Assembly: GCA_016793445.1 (NCBI GenBank)
Contig: JAEUME010000002.1
Coordinates: 64,501 to 128,500 of the forward strand
Reading direction: 5' to 3'
Source of the DNA: Hyphomicrobium sp.
Lineage (GTDB): Bacteria > Pseudomonadota > Alphaproteobacteria > Rhizobiales > Hyphomicrobiaceae
DNA: 64,000 nt
The position numbers were made by a program, and so were the translations under genes. The notes below the pieces were generated by a model. It had not been told where the DNA came from and did not search any database. It saw only the letters and a list, made by a program, of their open reading frames with translations. Positions 1-9,331 of the stretch are shown here, piece by piece; position 1 is the stretch's first letter; each line of letters opens with the position of its first letter.

Positions 1-359
1 CGAATACGATCGAGCACGATTTTCTGCATCGGGTCTTGCACGTGAAGATCAAAGAGCCGGTCCCACAAACGCACCTGAAGGCAGGCCTCCGGATCGCCCG
101 GCAGCATCGGAGCCGGGCCAGGGTAATACTGGTCCAGATATTCTATGATGATCGAAGTTTCCGGTACGATCTGCCCTTTGCCGGTATCGCGTAAGATGGG
201 CATCTTGCCCACGGGCCACAGATCCAGGAACTGCGCTTGCTCGCCGGGATTGCCAAGATCGACAATATGCGCGTCGAACGCAGTGCCTGCCTCGTAAAGC
301 GCGATCAGGACTTTATGACAGAACGACGCCAGCGGATGGTAATAGAGTTCAAGCGGCAT
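1..359 (-). CDS. glutathione S-transferase family protein (partial, 3' end outside window)
   Basis: The first 119 residues of a soluble GST are visible; the C-terminal helical domain runs off the left edge. The N-terminus MPLELYYHPLASFCHKVLIA is the thioredoxin-like fold of GSTs, with the glutathione-contacting VGKMPIL and PETSIIIEYLD segments at about residues 52-75. The family conjugates glutathione to electrophiles or acts as a thiol reductase; substrate cannot be told. The ATG at 357-359 is the natural start because it begins the first beta strand of the fold. It is followed downstream on the same strand by nothing visible and is separated by 70 bases from the methyltransferase gene. Confidence 0.85.
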   Translation of the reverse strand, partial: MPLELYYHPLASFCHKVLIALYEAGTAFDAHIVDLGNPGEQAQFLDLWPVGKMPILRDTGKGQIVPETSIIIEYLDQYYPGPAPMLPGDPEACLQVRLWDRLFDLHVQDPMQKIVLDRI

Positions 360-429
360 ACCGGCCTCCAGCCGAGGTGGGTGCGCGTTATTTTTCGAGT
401 GAGTAACAAAGAGTAACTCAGGCCCCAGA

Positions 430-1545
430 TTACGATAGGGGGTCAGTCAGGAACAGCATCACGCGCAAGCCGCCGTGCGCTATGGGACCGAACGGCGGCG
501 CAAACGTTAGACCTGTAGCCTTCGCAAGCTCCGTTTCCGTCGTCACCAAGCCGACGCGCCATCCCTTAAATCGCGTTGCAAGCGTGCGCCCCGCCCCACG
601 GTAGAGCGCGCGAAGTGCCTTCTTGTCGCCGATACGCGCTCCGTAAGGCGGGTTGACAATGACAAGTCCGGGCGGACCGTCCGGCGCAACAAGGTCTTCA
701 ATCGCTTCCTGGCGAAAACTGGTTATGCCGCCAACGCCAGCGCGCTCAGCATTCGCAAGGCTCATGCGAATTGCGCCAGTATCCTTGTCACTGCCGTAGA
801 ATCGAACTTGCGGCTTTGCCACGTCCTTTGGCGCCCGCATGTGTGCCCACGCCTGCGCGTCGAACGTCGCCAGTTGCTCGAACGCGAAACGCCGCGAACG
901 TCCCGGCTTCATTCCGCAGGCAATCTCCGCGGCCTCGATGACGAAGGTGCCCGATCCACACATCGGATCGACAACGGGCTCGCGCCCATCGTAGCCGCAC
1001 TGACGCAAGAGAAGCGAGGCGATGGTCTCGCGCATCGGCGCCTTGTTGACTGCTTCCTTGAAGCCGCGCCTATGCAGCAATTCGCCCGAGGTATCGATCG
1101 CAACCGTGCACACGTCGCCTTCGATGCGCACCTTGATCAGAACCTCGGCTTCGGCTGACTGCGGCGCTCCGGTTTCATCATGGATCGCACGCGCAATGCG
1201 CTCGGCCGCCGCACCGGAATGATAAATGCGCGAGGTCCGGCATGTCGCGTCCACGCGAAACGGAACGTCGGAGCGTAGCACCTCACGCCAAGGCAGGCGG
1301 TGCGCGCGTTTGTCGAGTTGGGCGAGATGCAGAGCCCTGAAAGAACCAACGCGCGCCAACACGCGGCTCGCTCCGCGAATTTCCAGATTGGCGCGCCAAA
1401 CGTCGTTCCAACCACCCATGAGCGCGACGCCGCCTTTGACGGCGCGCGCCCGGGCAAAGCCCTTCTCAACAGCCTCTGCGCAAAGAGTGACTTCCAGGCC
1501 AGGAACGGACACCAGGAAGATTTCGAAATCATCGATAGAGGTCAT
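430..1545 (-). CDS. THUMP domain class I SAM-dependent RNA methyltransferase (RlmL/YpsC-like)
   Basis: 371 residues. The N-terminal 160 residues fit a ferredoxin-like plus THUMP RNA-binding module. The Rossmann methyltransferase follows, with the SAM-binding motif DPMCGSGT at 193-200 and the catalytic amino-methylase motif NPPYG at 298-302. This architecture belongs to the UPF0020/RlmL N-terminal half family, whose members make N2-methylguanosine in 23S rRNA; annotation as a DNA adenine methylase, common in databases, is probably wrong. It lacks the second methyltransferase domain of E. coli RlmL. The exact target base is an inference. The start ATG at 1543-1545 is divergent from the L,D-transpeptidase gene with about 100 bases between them. 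Confidence 0.85.
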   Translation of the reverse strand: MTSIDDFEIFLVSVPGLEVTLCAEAVEKGFARARAVKGGVALMGGWNDVWRANLEIRGASRVLARVGSFRALHLAQLDKRAHRLPWREVLRSDVPFRVDATCRTSRIYHSGAAAERIARAIHDETGAPQSAEAEVLIKVRIEGDVCTVAIDTSGELLHRRGFKEAVNKAPMRETIASLLLRQCGYDGREPVVDPMCGSGTFVIEAAEIACGMKPGRSRRFAFEQLATFDAQAWAHMRAPKDVAKPQVRFYGSDKDTGAIRMSLANAERAGVGGITSFRQEAIEDLVAPDGPPGLVIVNPPYGARIGDKKALRALYRGAGRTLATRFKGWRVGLVTTETELAKATGLTFAPPFGPIAHGGLRVMLFLTDPLS

Positions 1546-1645
1546 TGACGGTCTTCGGGCAGTGTTGCACGCGTCGGCAGCGCTGGCATCCTATCCAACT
1601 CTGGGTCTGTAAATCGCCTCGTTCTTGGTTATCATCGGCCGCACG

Positions 1646-2548
1646 ATGACGACACCTCAAATGCAGCCATCGCGAGCGTCCCGCCCGCAACGCCCTCAGC
1701 GCCGCTGGCCCCGCCGCATCGCGATGATCGCCCTCGTCGCGATCGCGGGCGTCGTCGCGTTTCTCGCGGGGGATTGGCTGAGGCTCTCGCCGCGCGAGGC
1801 GGATGAACGGCGCATTGCGTTCGAGCGTACCGAGCGCAGCTGGCGCGCTGGCCTGGGGCTGACGTTGCCTGGGGCGCTCGACCTCGCGGACCTCCAGAAC
1901 CGGCTTGCCGAACATAACCTGACCGAGGGCGCGCCTGTCCTGATCCGCATCTTCAAGCGTGAGTTCGAGCTTGAACTTTGGCTGGCGCGCGAGGGCGCGT
2001 TCCACCACTTCGCCACCTACCCGATCTGCACCTGGTCGGGACGCCTGGGACCTAAGCTCAAGACCGGCGACGCGCAGTCGCCCGAAGGTTTCTATACGGT
2101 GACGCGCGACGCCCTCAATCCCAACAGCCGCTGGCATCGCTCTTTCAACCTTGGCTTTCCCAATGCCTACGATCGCGCTCATGGCCGCACAGGCTCCTTC
2201 CTGATGGTGCACGGGGGCTGCGCCTCCGTCGGGTGCTTCGCCATGACTGATCGTCAGATCGATGAGATCTGGAAGCTTATCAACGCGGCCTATGACAAAG
2301 GTCAGACCCACATTCAGGTGCAGGCCTACCCCTTCCGCATGACATCCGAGCGCCTCGCTGGATACCAGGACCATCCGGACGCGGCATTCTGGCGCGATTT
2401 GCGGAAGGGTAACGACGTGTTCGAGGCAACGCGGCTACCGCCCCAGGTCAACGTGTGCAAGGGGCGCTATGTTTTTGCTCCTGGAGCGGCCTTTGCTCAG
2501 GGCGGCCCCATCCTTGAGCGTTGCCCACAAGCATCGGCGAGGAATTGA
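1646..2548 (+). CDS. YafK-type murein L,D-transpeptidase, membrane-anchored
   Basis: 300 residues from the ATG at 1646 (an in-frame TTG lies at 1625 without a convincing ribosome site). An Arg-rich N-terminus and one hydrophobic segment (about residues 24-43) anchor it in the inner membrane with the domain in the periplasm. The YkuD-fold catalytic motif is HGGCASVGCFAMTD, with His189 and nucleophile Cys197. Family members form 3-3 peptidoglycan cross-links, attach lipoproteins or remove them from murein; which applies here is not visible. A diverged paralogue follows 115 bases downstream with the same block order (PVLIRIFK, YPICxWSG, GPKL, PEGFYTVT), so the pair arose by tandem duplication. 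Confidence 0.85.
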   Translation: MTTPQMQPSRASRPQRPQRRWPRRIAMIALVAIAGVVAFLAGDWLRLSPREADERRIAFERTERSWRAGLGLTLPGALDLADLQNRLAEHNLTEGAPVLIRIFKREFELELWLAREGAFHHFATYPICTWSGRLGPKLKTGDAQSPEGFYTVTRDALNPNSRWHRSFNLGFPNAYDRAHGRTGSFLMVHGGCASVGCFAMTDRQIDEIWKLINAAYDKGQTHIQVQAYPFRMTSERLAGYQDHPDAAFWRDLRKGNDVFEATRLPPQVNVCKGRYVFAPGAAFAQGGPILERCPQASARN

Positions 2549-2663
2549 AAGTCTTTCCAGGGGCTACATGCCCGGTGCGCGGCCATAAAATCACGCTGAC
2601 TTTTGTCCTATCCTATAGATATGTTGTCTATTCAATCGAGGGGATTCGTTCAGGCGGCTGGAA

Positions 2664-3908
2664 ATGGCGTTGGGTGTTGCGCGGCATTCGCTGACGGCGC
2701 TTGCGCTGATCGGCTGCATCGGGGGGCTCGCCACGGCTCCCCGGCCGGCGCACGCGCTCTCCATTGAGCTGAAGGGCGTCGCCGCTGACCGTGTGGACCG
2801 CCAGCGCTCATGGGCGGAAGGCGCGTTGCCCCTGCCCGGCACACCGAATGTGGCCATCCTGGACGAGCGCTTGAGGCAGAAAGGCGTGTCGATCAACGCG
2901 CCGATGCTGATCCGCATCTTCAAAGCCGAGTCAGAGCTTGAGGTCTGGAAGGACAGGCAGGGACAGATGGTCCTGTTTGCGACCTATCCTATTTGCCACT
3001 GGTCGGGCATGCTCGGCCCGAAGCTGCGGGAAGGTGACAAGCAGGCGCCGGAAGGGTTCTACACCGTCACCAAGCGCCAGCTCTATCACGCCGGGCGCTG
3101 GCCCCGCTCGCTGCTGCTCAATTTTCCCAACGTCTACGATCAGGCTGAAGCGCGCACGGGTTCCGATATCCTCATCCATGGCGGGTGCACGTCGGTTGGC
3201 TGCTTCGCGATGACCAACCCGGTTTCAGACGAGGTTCACCGCCTGACGGTTGCCGCGATCGACGCGGGCCAGGACAATGTGCCCATTCACGTCTTTCCGT
3301 TTCGAATGACGGAGGAGAACGTCAAATCACACGCGTCTCCGGCATGGGCCTCTTTCTGGGCAAACCTGAAGGAAGGCTACGATGCCTTTGAGCAGACCAA
3401 ACGCGTGCCTCGTGTCGCGGTTTGCAACAGCCGCTACACGTTCGCGGAGGCGCCGGGTACGGTCAGCGCCGGCGCGGTGGAAGCGTGCCAGACGACGATT
3501 GCCACCATCAAGGACCAGAATGACTGGCTCGACGGGGTCACGCCGGCATCGCCCATCGTCCGGCCGGTTCGCACAGCCGCCGCCGACATTCCTCCGCCGA
3601 TGCGGCTGGGCGGCAGCGTCGCAGATTCACCAGCCGAGCCCCAGTCCGGCGGCCTCACCGGCGCACCTCCTTCTGCGGGATCGGCCACCGGCGCTGCCGG
3701 CGTCGTTGAACCAGCGCCCAATGCTGCGCCAGATGCGGCGCCGGCACCGCCCGCGATCCTGTGCCGCTGGGCCCTACCAGTTTGCCGCCGCACGTCGTCC
3801 CTGAAGTCCATTCAAGCGGCACGCAAGGCGGCACGCTTTGCGATCGGGTTGAGACTGACGATCTTGCTGCCAAGATCCCGCGCACCGGCGGAAGGCAAAC
3901 AACGCTGA
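2664..3908 (+). CDS. YafK-type L,D-transpeptidase paralogue, probable frameshift near the C-terminus
   Basis: 414 residues as read. Residues 1-32 are a signal peptide ending near AHA; the catalytic motif HGGCTSVGCFAMT has His172 and Cys180. Unlike its upstream paralogue it has a Pro/Ala-rich tail after residue 285. From about residue 362 the frame turns Arg/Cys-rich (RWALPVCRRTSS), whereas the -1 frame continues the tail style as DPVPLGPTSLPPHVVPEV and runs to a TGA at 3923-3925. One missing base near 3750 (GCG then GAT) would join both halves. Catalysis should be unaffected since the domain ends well before. Product is exported to the periplasm to act on peptidoglycan. Confidence 0.8.
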   Translation: MALGVARHSLTALALIGCIGGLATAPRPAHALSIELKGVAADRVDRQRSWAEGALPLPGTPNVAILDERLRQKGVSINAPMLIRIFKAESELEVWKDRQGQMVLFATYPICHWSGMLGPKLREGDKQAPEGFYTVTKRQLYHAGRWPRSLLLNFPNVYDQAEARTGSDILIHGGCTSVGCFAMTNPVSDEVHRLTVAAIDAGQDNVPIHVFPFRMTEENVKSHASPAWASFWANLKEGYDAFEQTKRVPRVAVCNSRYTFAEAPGTVSAGAVEACQTTIATIKDQNDWLDGVTPASPIVRPVRTAAADIPPPMRLGGSVADSPAEPQSGGLTGAPPSAGSATGAAGVVEPAPNAAPDAAPAPPAILCRWALPVCRRTSSLKSIQAARKAARFAIGLRLTILLPRSRAPAEGKQR

Positions 3909-4011
3909 TCTTCCTCGGGCTTTGATGACCCGCGCGCCGCTTGCGTCTTGTGCCCATGTCCTCCGATCGGCTAGAGCCTTAAATCGACGTCAAACAACGA
4001 GGTACCGGCAC

Positions 4012-4584
4012 ATGGCTGACAGCTCTCCGAGCAAGCACGTTGAAACTTTTGTGGAGAAGGCGTTGTTCGCCTCGCGCTGGCTTCTGGCGCCATTTTATTT
4101 TGGCCTCGCGATCTCGCTGATCGTCCTGCTGATCAAGTTCCTCGCCGAGCTTTTGCATCTCCTGCATGGCGCATTCACGCTAACAGAATCCGATGTCATT
4201 CTGGGTGTGCTGGCGCTTGTCGACCTGTGCCTTACAGCCTCGCTGCTCATCATTGTCATCTTTTCGGGCTACGAGAACTTCGTCTCACGCATCGATCACA
4301 CGGGCCACAAGGATTGGCCGGCCTGGATGGGCACCATCGACTTCAGCGGCCTGAAGCTGAAGCTGCTGTCCTCCATCGTCGCGATTTCCGCCATTCAGCT
4401 CCTGAAGCAGTTCATGTCTATAAAGACCGTTACGCCGGAGAACGAGCGGGTTCTGTTCTGGATGGTTGTGATCCACGTCGTCTTCGTCGCCTCCAGCGTG
4501 CTGCTGGCGCTTTCCGACCGGATTTCTGGTCACGGCGGCCATGACGATACGCAGGCGCCAGACTCGGCAAATGCGGGCCACTGA
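4012..4584 (+). CDS. YqhA family (UPF0114) inner membrane protein
   Basis: 190 residues from the ATG at 4012, chosen because it follows a GAGG and starts the conserved part; the upstream in-frame ATG at 3922 adds Arg-rich noise. Four hydrophobic segments are evident: around WLLAPFYFGLAISLIVLLI, VLALVDLCLTASLLIIVIF, LKLLSSIVAISAIQLL and VLFWMVVIHVVFVASSVLL. The sequence FENFVSRID-like turn (YENFVSRIDH here) and the SIK segment are typical of YqhA. Function of the family is unknown. A His/Asp tail ends the protein. It is convergent with the carbamoyltransferase gene, with only 13 bases between the stop codons. Confidence 0.85.
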   Translation: MADSSPSKHVETFVEKALFASRWLLAPFYFGLAISLIVLLIKFLAELLHLLHGAFTLTESDVILGVLALVDLCLTASLLIIVIFSGYENFVSRIDHTGHKDWPAWMGTIDFSGLKLKLLSSIVAISAIQLLKQFMSIKTVTPENERVLFWMVVIHVVFVASSVLLALSDRISGHGGHDDTQAPDSANAGH

Positions 4585-4597
4585 CAGGGCGACGAAC

Positions 4598-6328
4598 TCA
4601 ACCGGCTGGCGGCATTGCGCGAACGGCGTAGTGATTTCCGAGCACGAGCACATCCATATCGGTTCGCAGGAAGCATGACACAGCGTCCTGCGGACTGGCC
4701 ACGATAGGTTCCTTGCGATTGAACGAAGTATTGAGCAGCACGGGTACACCAGTTAACCGGCCGAAGGCGCTGATGAGCGCATGGAAGCGCGGCTGAGCGT
4801 CAGCGTCCACCGTTTGCAGCCGCGCCGTGCCGTCGACATGGACGGCGGCCGCGATCTCGGCGCGTTTCGCCGGATGTACGCGCGGCGCAAGCGTCATGAA
4901 AGGATCGGGCTGTGCGATCTCGAAATAGTCTGCCGCCCGCTCCGCAAGCACGGCCGGCGCGAAGGGCCTGAAACTTTCCCGCTTCTTGATCTTGGCATTA
5001 AGTGTGTCGCGCATCTCCGCGTTGCGCGGATCAGCCAGGATCGAACGATTGCCGAGCGCGCGAGGTCCCATTTCGAAGCGGCCTTGAAACCAGCCGGCCA
5101 CTTTTCCATTCGCCAGATCGTGCGCCACGCGGCTAAAGAGGGTGGCATCGTCCAGCAGCTCCCACTTCAAGTTTGCCGCACGCAAGGCGCGCACGATGTC
5201 CTCATCGGCATAAGTCAGGCCGTAATCCGCGCGAACAAGCTCGAACGTCCGCTTGGCTCCCAATGTCTGGTGATGATGCCAAAGACACGCGCCAAGCGGC
5301 GCGCCGGCATCCGACGCTGCAGGCGGCACCCATAGGCGCTCGATATCCGTTTCCTGAAGAATTCGTGCATTGACGACGCAATTGAGCGCGACGCCGCCGG
5401 CAATGACGAGGTTGCGCGATGGAGAGGTTCGCGTGATGTGGCGCACCATGTGCAAGATGGTCTCTTCCGTCACGTGCTGAAGCGCATAAGCGATGGCGCG
5501 ATGACGATCTTCGAGCGGTTCGCCTGGGAGGCGCGCCGGACCAAAAACCTCGAAGAATTTCTTTTTGAAGGGACGCAACTCGCCGAACGTGTCGAACGCG
5601 AAATAGTCCATGTTAATTTGATAGCGGCCATCGCTGGTGAGACGGATCAAATCACGGAATCTTTCCACGCATGCATCGTCGCCATAGGCCGCCAGCGCCA
5701 TGACCTTGCCTTCGCCCTCCAGCGGTTCGAAACCGAGGTAGCCGGTCACGACGGTGTAGACCATGCCGAGCGAATTAAAAAACTGTGAGTGCCAGCGCCG
5801 TTCGAGGACATTGCCCTTGCCTGAGTAAAGGCTGCTCGCCGCATCGTCGCCATAGCCGTCCATGACGAGGATGTTGGCTTCCTCGAACGGCGAGACGAAG
5901 AAAGTGGCTGCGTGGGACTCGTGGTGCCCTACACATACGAGCGGCGGCAGGCGGGCGGACGCAAAGCACTTGCGCAGCTTGCGGATCAGGTAGTGGTCGA
6001 GAATGGCGATCTCGCTGCGCTGTGGGGAATGGGAGCGTTCAGACAAGAGGGAGAGAGAGAACGGCAGATGTGAGAATACCGCACGTGAGAAGCTGCGCCG
6101 CAGCCGCCGCACGTCCCAAGGTGTCACCATCACATCGATGTCTTGCAGACCGCGGCCATCGGCACCCAGAGCCGCCATCAGCGAAAGGCGGGGGAAATTG
6201 CGGGTACGCTTCTCCCGCTTGAGCCTTTCCTCCTCGATGACGAGATCGATCTCGCCGCCGGCAAGAACCGCGATGCCGCTGTCGTGCGTCGCGCCGACCA
6301 GGCCTAGAATACGCACACTGTCATTCAA
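4598..6328 (-). CDS. NodU/CmcH family O-carbamoyltransferase
   Basis: 576 residues, the full length of this family. The N-terminal ASKHA-fold half opens with GLVGATHDSGIAVL and contains GHHESHAATFF, the metal- and carbamoyl-adenylate-binding histidines of TobZ/NodU proteins. The C-terminal YrdC-like half carries GRFEMGPRALGNRSILADPR and ESFRPFAPAVL. Such enzymes move a carbamoyl group from carbamoyl phosphate, via carbamoyl-adenylate, to a hydroxyl of a sugar or secondary metabolite. No glycosyltransferase, nodulation or antibiotic gene lies beside it, so the acceptor is unknown. The reading frame starts with TTG at 6328; a GTG at 6316 is an alternative. It may follow secA in transcription, 36 bases downstream. 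Confidence 0.88.
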   Translation of the reverse strand: MNDSVRILGLVGATHDSGIAVLAGGEIDLVIEEERLKREKRTRNFPRLSLMAALGADGRGLQDIDVMVTPWDVRRLRRSFSRAVFSHLPFSLSLLSERSHSPQRSEIAILDHYLIRKLRKCFASARLPPLVCVGHHESHAATFFVSPFEEANILVMDGYGDDAASSLYSGKGNVLERRWHSQFFNSLGMVYTVVTGYLGFEPLEGEGKVMALAAYGDDACVERFRDLIRLTSDGRYQINMDYFAFDTFGELRPFKKKFFEVFGPARLPGEPLEDRHRAIAYALQHVTEETILHMVRHITRTSPSRNLVIAGGVALNCVVNARILQETDIERLWVPPAASDAGAPLGACLWHHHQTLGAKRTFELVRADYGLTYADEDIVRALRAANLKWELLDDATLFSRVAHDLANGKVAGWFQGRFEMGPRALGNRSILADPRNAEMRDTLNAKIKKRESFRPFAPAVLAERAADYFEIAQPDPFMTLAPRVHPAKRAEIAAAVHVDGTARLQTVDADAQPRFHALISAFGRLTGVPVLLNTSFNRKEPIVASPQDAVSCFLRTDMDVLVLGNHYAVRAMPPAG

Positions 6329-6364
6329 ACCGGCTACCCATCCGCTGCATGCGGAATGCTTAGC

Positions 6365-9331
6365 CTAGTCCAGCTTGCCGTGGCAATGCTTGTACTTCTT
6401 GCCCGAACCGCACGGGCACTCCGCATTGCGCGACACGCGTCCCCAGGTCGCAGGATCGTTGGGATCGAAGCCGCCTTCCGCCTTGCGCTTCTGCAAAGGC
6501 TGGCGCTTGGGCGGCTCTGGCGGGGCGAAACGGCGGGCGCGGGCGCCTTCCATGGCCGCATCCGCCATGGCGAGTTCGCGCGCGACGTCTTCCGGCACCT
6601 CCGGCTGCATCTCATCGAGCCCCGTAGCCGGATCGATATGGTGGGCTTCCATGGGCGGCAGTTCGACCGGCTGCAGCGCCGGCTGCTGCTCGGGCGGCAT
6701 CAGCTCGACGTGCATGAGCTGACCGGTCGTCGCCTCGCGCAAGCGGCCCAGCATATTCTCGAACAACACGAAGGCTTCCGACTTGTATTCGTTGAGCGGA
6801 TCGCGCTGACCGTAAGCACGGAAACCGATCACTTGGCGCAGATGCTCCAGCGTTACCAGATGCTCGCGCCAGAGATGGTCCAGCGTCTGCAGCAACACCA
6901 TCTTCTCGATCTGGCGATAGAGATCGGTGCCGAGTTCGGATTCCTTGAGTTGGACCTTTGCCTCGGTTGCCTTGAGGATGCGTTCCTTGATCTCCTGGTC
7001 AGCAATACCTTCTTCACCCGCCCAATCCTGTACCGGCAGATCCAGTCCGAAGACGCCGTCGACGGCTTCCTTCAGTCCCGCAATGTCCCATTGCTCGGCG
7101 TACGCGGCGGGGGGAATATGTTTGGTAACGAGTTCGTCGACCAGCTCTTGACGAAGCTCCGTGACGGTCTCGGACACATCTTCCTCGCCCATGATATCCA
7201 GACGGTGACCGAAAATGACCTTGCGCTGGTCGTTCATCACGTCATCGTATTTGAGAATCTGCTTGCGGATATCGAAGTTGCGCTGCTCGACCTTCTTTTG
7301 CGCCGTCTCGAGCGACTTGTTCATCCACGGATGCACGATCGCCTCGCCTTCCTTGAGGCCCAGCGTCTGCAGGACTTTGTCCATACGCTCGGAACCGAAG
7401 ATGCGCATCAGATCGTCATCGAGCGCCAGATAGAACTTCGAGCGCCCTGGGTCGCCCTGACGGCCCGAGCGGCCGCGAAGCTGATTGTCGATGCGGCGGC
7501 TTTCATGGCGCTCGGTCGCGAGCACGTAGAGGCCGCCCGCTTCGAGCGCGGATTTCTTCTTGGACGCGACGTCGGCCTGCAACTCTTCTCGCTTTTTCCT
7601 GGTCGCGGCCTCGTCAGGCTGCCGGCCCGCCGTCTGCTCCTCCGCGATCCAATCGCGCAAGCGATAGTCGGCGTTGCCGCCGAGCTGGATGTCGGTGCCA
7701 CGGCCGGCCATGTTGGTCGCGATGGTCACCGCACCGGGCACACCTGCCTGAGCGACGATGTTGGCTTCCTGCTCATGATAGCGCGCATTCAGCACCTGAT
7801 GAGGGATGGGATCTCCCTTGCCCTTGGCATCGCGCGCGAGCCTCAAGAGCCGCTCACCGGATTCGGTGAGATATTTCTTCAGTTCTTCTTCCTTCGCCTT
7901 CAGCGCGCCTGCCTGCTCGATGAGAGATTTGCCGAGCGACTCGAAATACTTGTGATCCTTGAGCAACTCCGACAACTGCTCGGACTTTTCGATGGAGGTC
8001 GTGCCGACCAGGATCGGCTGGCCGCGCTCCTTGGCTTCGGCGATGGATTGCACGATGGCGCCGAGCTTCTCGCGCTGCGTACGGTAGATCTCATCGTCCT
8101 CGTCTGCGCGTTTCACCGGCAGGTTGGTGGGAATCTCGATGACTTCGAGGCCGTAAATGTCCATGAACTCGCTGGCTTCCGTCATGGCCGTGCCGGTCAT
8201 GCCGGCAAGCTTCTCGTAGAGACGGAAATAATTCTGGAATGTGATAGACGCGAGCGTCTGGTTCTCGGGCTGGATATCAACGTGCTCTTTGGCTTCGAGC
8301 GCCTGATGAAGGCCTTCCGAGTAGCGCCGTCCGGGCATCATGCGGCCTGTGAACTCGTCGATGATGACGACCTGGCCGCCCTTTACGATATAATCCTTGT
8401 CGCGCTGGAAGAGCCTGTGTGCCTTGAGCGCCTGATTGACATGATGGACGATGGTGACGTTCTCGATGTCGTACATCGAGCCCTTCATGTGGCCTGCCGC
8501 GGTCAGCAGCTGCTCCATCTTTTCGTTGCCGGCTTCCGTCAACGAGACTTGGCGCTGTTTTTCGTCGAGTTCGAAATCCTCCGGCTCGATCTGCTTCATG
8601 AAGCTGTCGACCGCCTGATAGAGGTCTGCGCGGTCCTCCAGGGGACCGGAAATGATCAGCGGCGTACGGGCTTCGTCGATCAGGATCGAGTCCACCTCGT
8701 CGACGATGGCGAAGGAGTGCCCGCGCTGGACCATTTCCTCCTTGTGCATCTTCATATTGTCGCGAAGATAGTCGAACCCCAACTCGTTGTTGGTGGCGTA
8801 GGTCACATCGCAAGCGTAGGCAGCCTTGCGGTCGTCATCGCTCATGTCATGAACGATAACGCCAACGTTGAGACCGAGGAAACGATAGACCTGTCCCATC
8901 CAGTCGGCGTCGCGCTTGGCGAGGTAGTCGTTAACGGTAACGACGTGAACACCTTTTTCCGCCAACGCATTGAGGTAGACCGGCAGCGTTGCAACCAGCG
9001 TCTTGCCTTCACCTGTCTTCATCTCGGCGATATCGCCTTGGTGAAGCACCATTCCACCGATGAGCTGCACGTCGAAGTGGCGTTGTCCGAGCGTCCGCTT
9101 GGCCGCTTCGCGCACCGTCGCAAATGCCTCAACGAGAATATCGTCCAGCGTCGCGCCGTTCTTGAGACGTTCGCGGAAAGCCGCTGTGCGAGCGCGCAAA
9201 TCGGTATCGGAAAGCTTTTCTATTTCCGCTTCCAGGTCATTGATGGCGGCAACCTTGGGACGGAAACCCTTGACCCTGCGCTCGTTGGAGGAGCCGAAGA
9301 TCTTGGAGGCCAAACCACCGATGGAAAGCAT
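6365..9331 (-). CDS. secA: preprotein translocase ATPase SecA
   Basis: 988 residues. SecA is the motor that pushes unfolded preproteins through SecYEG. Walker A is MKTGEGKT at 104-111; the Walker B/DEAD region [14 protein letters not shown] begins at 211; the second NBF has [10 protein letters not shown] and the [13 protein letters not shown] block. The C-terminal SEC-C zinc knuckle [12 protein letters not shown], which binds SecB and lipid, is intact. Compared with E. coli it carries the roughly 80-residue insertion common in alphaproteobacteria around the [18 protein letters not shown] region. The ATG at 9329-9331 is preceded by AGGACAG. Three GTTRCAAC palindromes lie 74-105 bases upstream. 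Confidence 0.97.
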   Translation of the reverse strand: MLSIGGLASKIFGSSNERRVKGFRPKVAAINDLEAEIEKLSDTDLRARTAAFRERLKNGATLDDILVEAFATVREAAKRTLGQRHFDVQLIGGMVLHQGDIAEMKTGEGKTLVATLPVYLNALAEKGVHVVTVNDYLAKRDADWMGQVYRFLGLNVGVIVHDMSDDDRKAAYACDVTYATNNELGFDYLRDNMKMHKEEMVQRGHSFAIVDEVDSILIDEARTPLIISGPLEDRADLYQAVDSFMKQIEPEDFELDEKQRQVSLTEAGNEKMEQLLTAAGHMKGSMYDIENVTIVHHVNQALKAHRLFQRDKDYIVKGGQVVIIDEFTGRMMPGRRYSEGLHQALEAKEHVDIQPENQTLASITFQNYFRLYEKLAGMTGTAMTEASEFMDIYGLEVIEIPTNLPVKRADEDDEIYRTQREKLGAIVQSIAEAKERGQPILVGTTSIEKSEQLSELLKDHKYFESLGKSLIEQAGALKAKEEELKKYLTESGERLLRLARDAKGKGDPIPHQVLNARYHEQEANIVAQAGVPGAVTIATNMAGRGTDIQLGGNADYRLRDWIAEEQTAGRQPDEAATRKKREELQADVASKKKSALEAGGLYVLATERHESRRIDNQLRGRSGRQGDPGRSKFYLALDDDLMRIFGSERMDKVLQTLGLKEGEAIVHPWMNKSLETAQKKVEQRNFDIRKQILKYDDVMNDQRKVIFGHRLDIMGEEDVSETVTELRQELVDELVTKHIPPAAYAEQWDIAGLKEAVDGVFGLDLPVQDWAGEEGIADQEIKERILKATEAKVQLKESELGTDLYRQIEKMVLLQTLDHLWREHLVTLEHLRQVIGFRAYGQRDPLNEYKSEAFVLFENMLGRLREATTGQLMHVELMPPEQQPALQPVELPPMEAHHIDPATGLDEMQPEVPEDVARELAMADAAMEGARARRFAPPEPPKRQPLQKRKAEGGFDPNDPATWGRVSRNAECPCGSGKKYKHCHGKLD

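Noticed and set aside
3382..3804. 140-residue frame overlapping the second L,D-transpeptidase
   Set aside because: Arg/Ser/Pro-rich shadow; the frameshift continuation uses a different frame.
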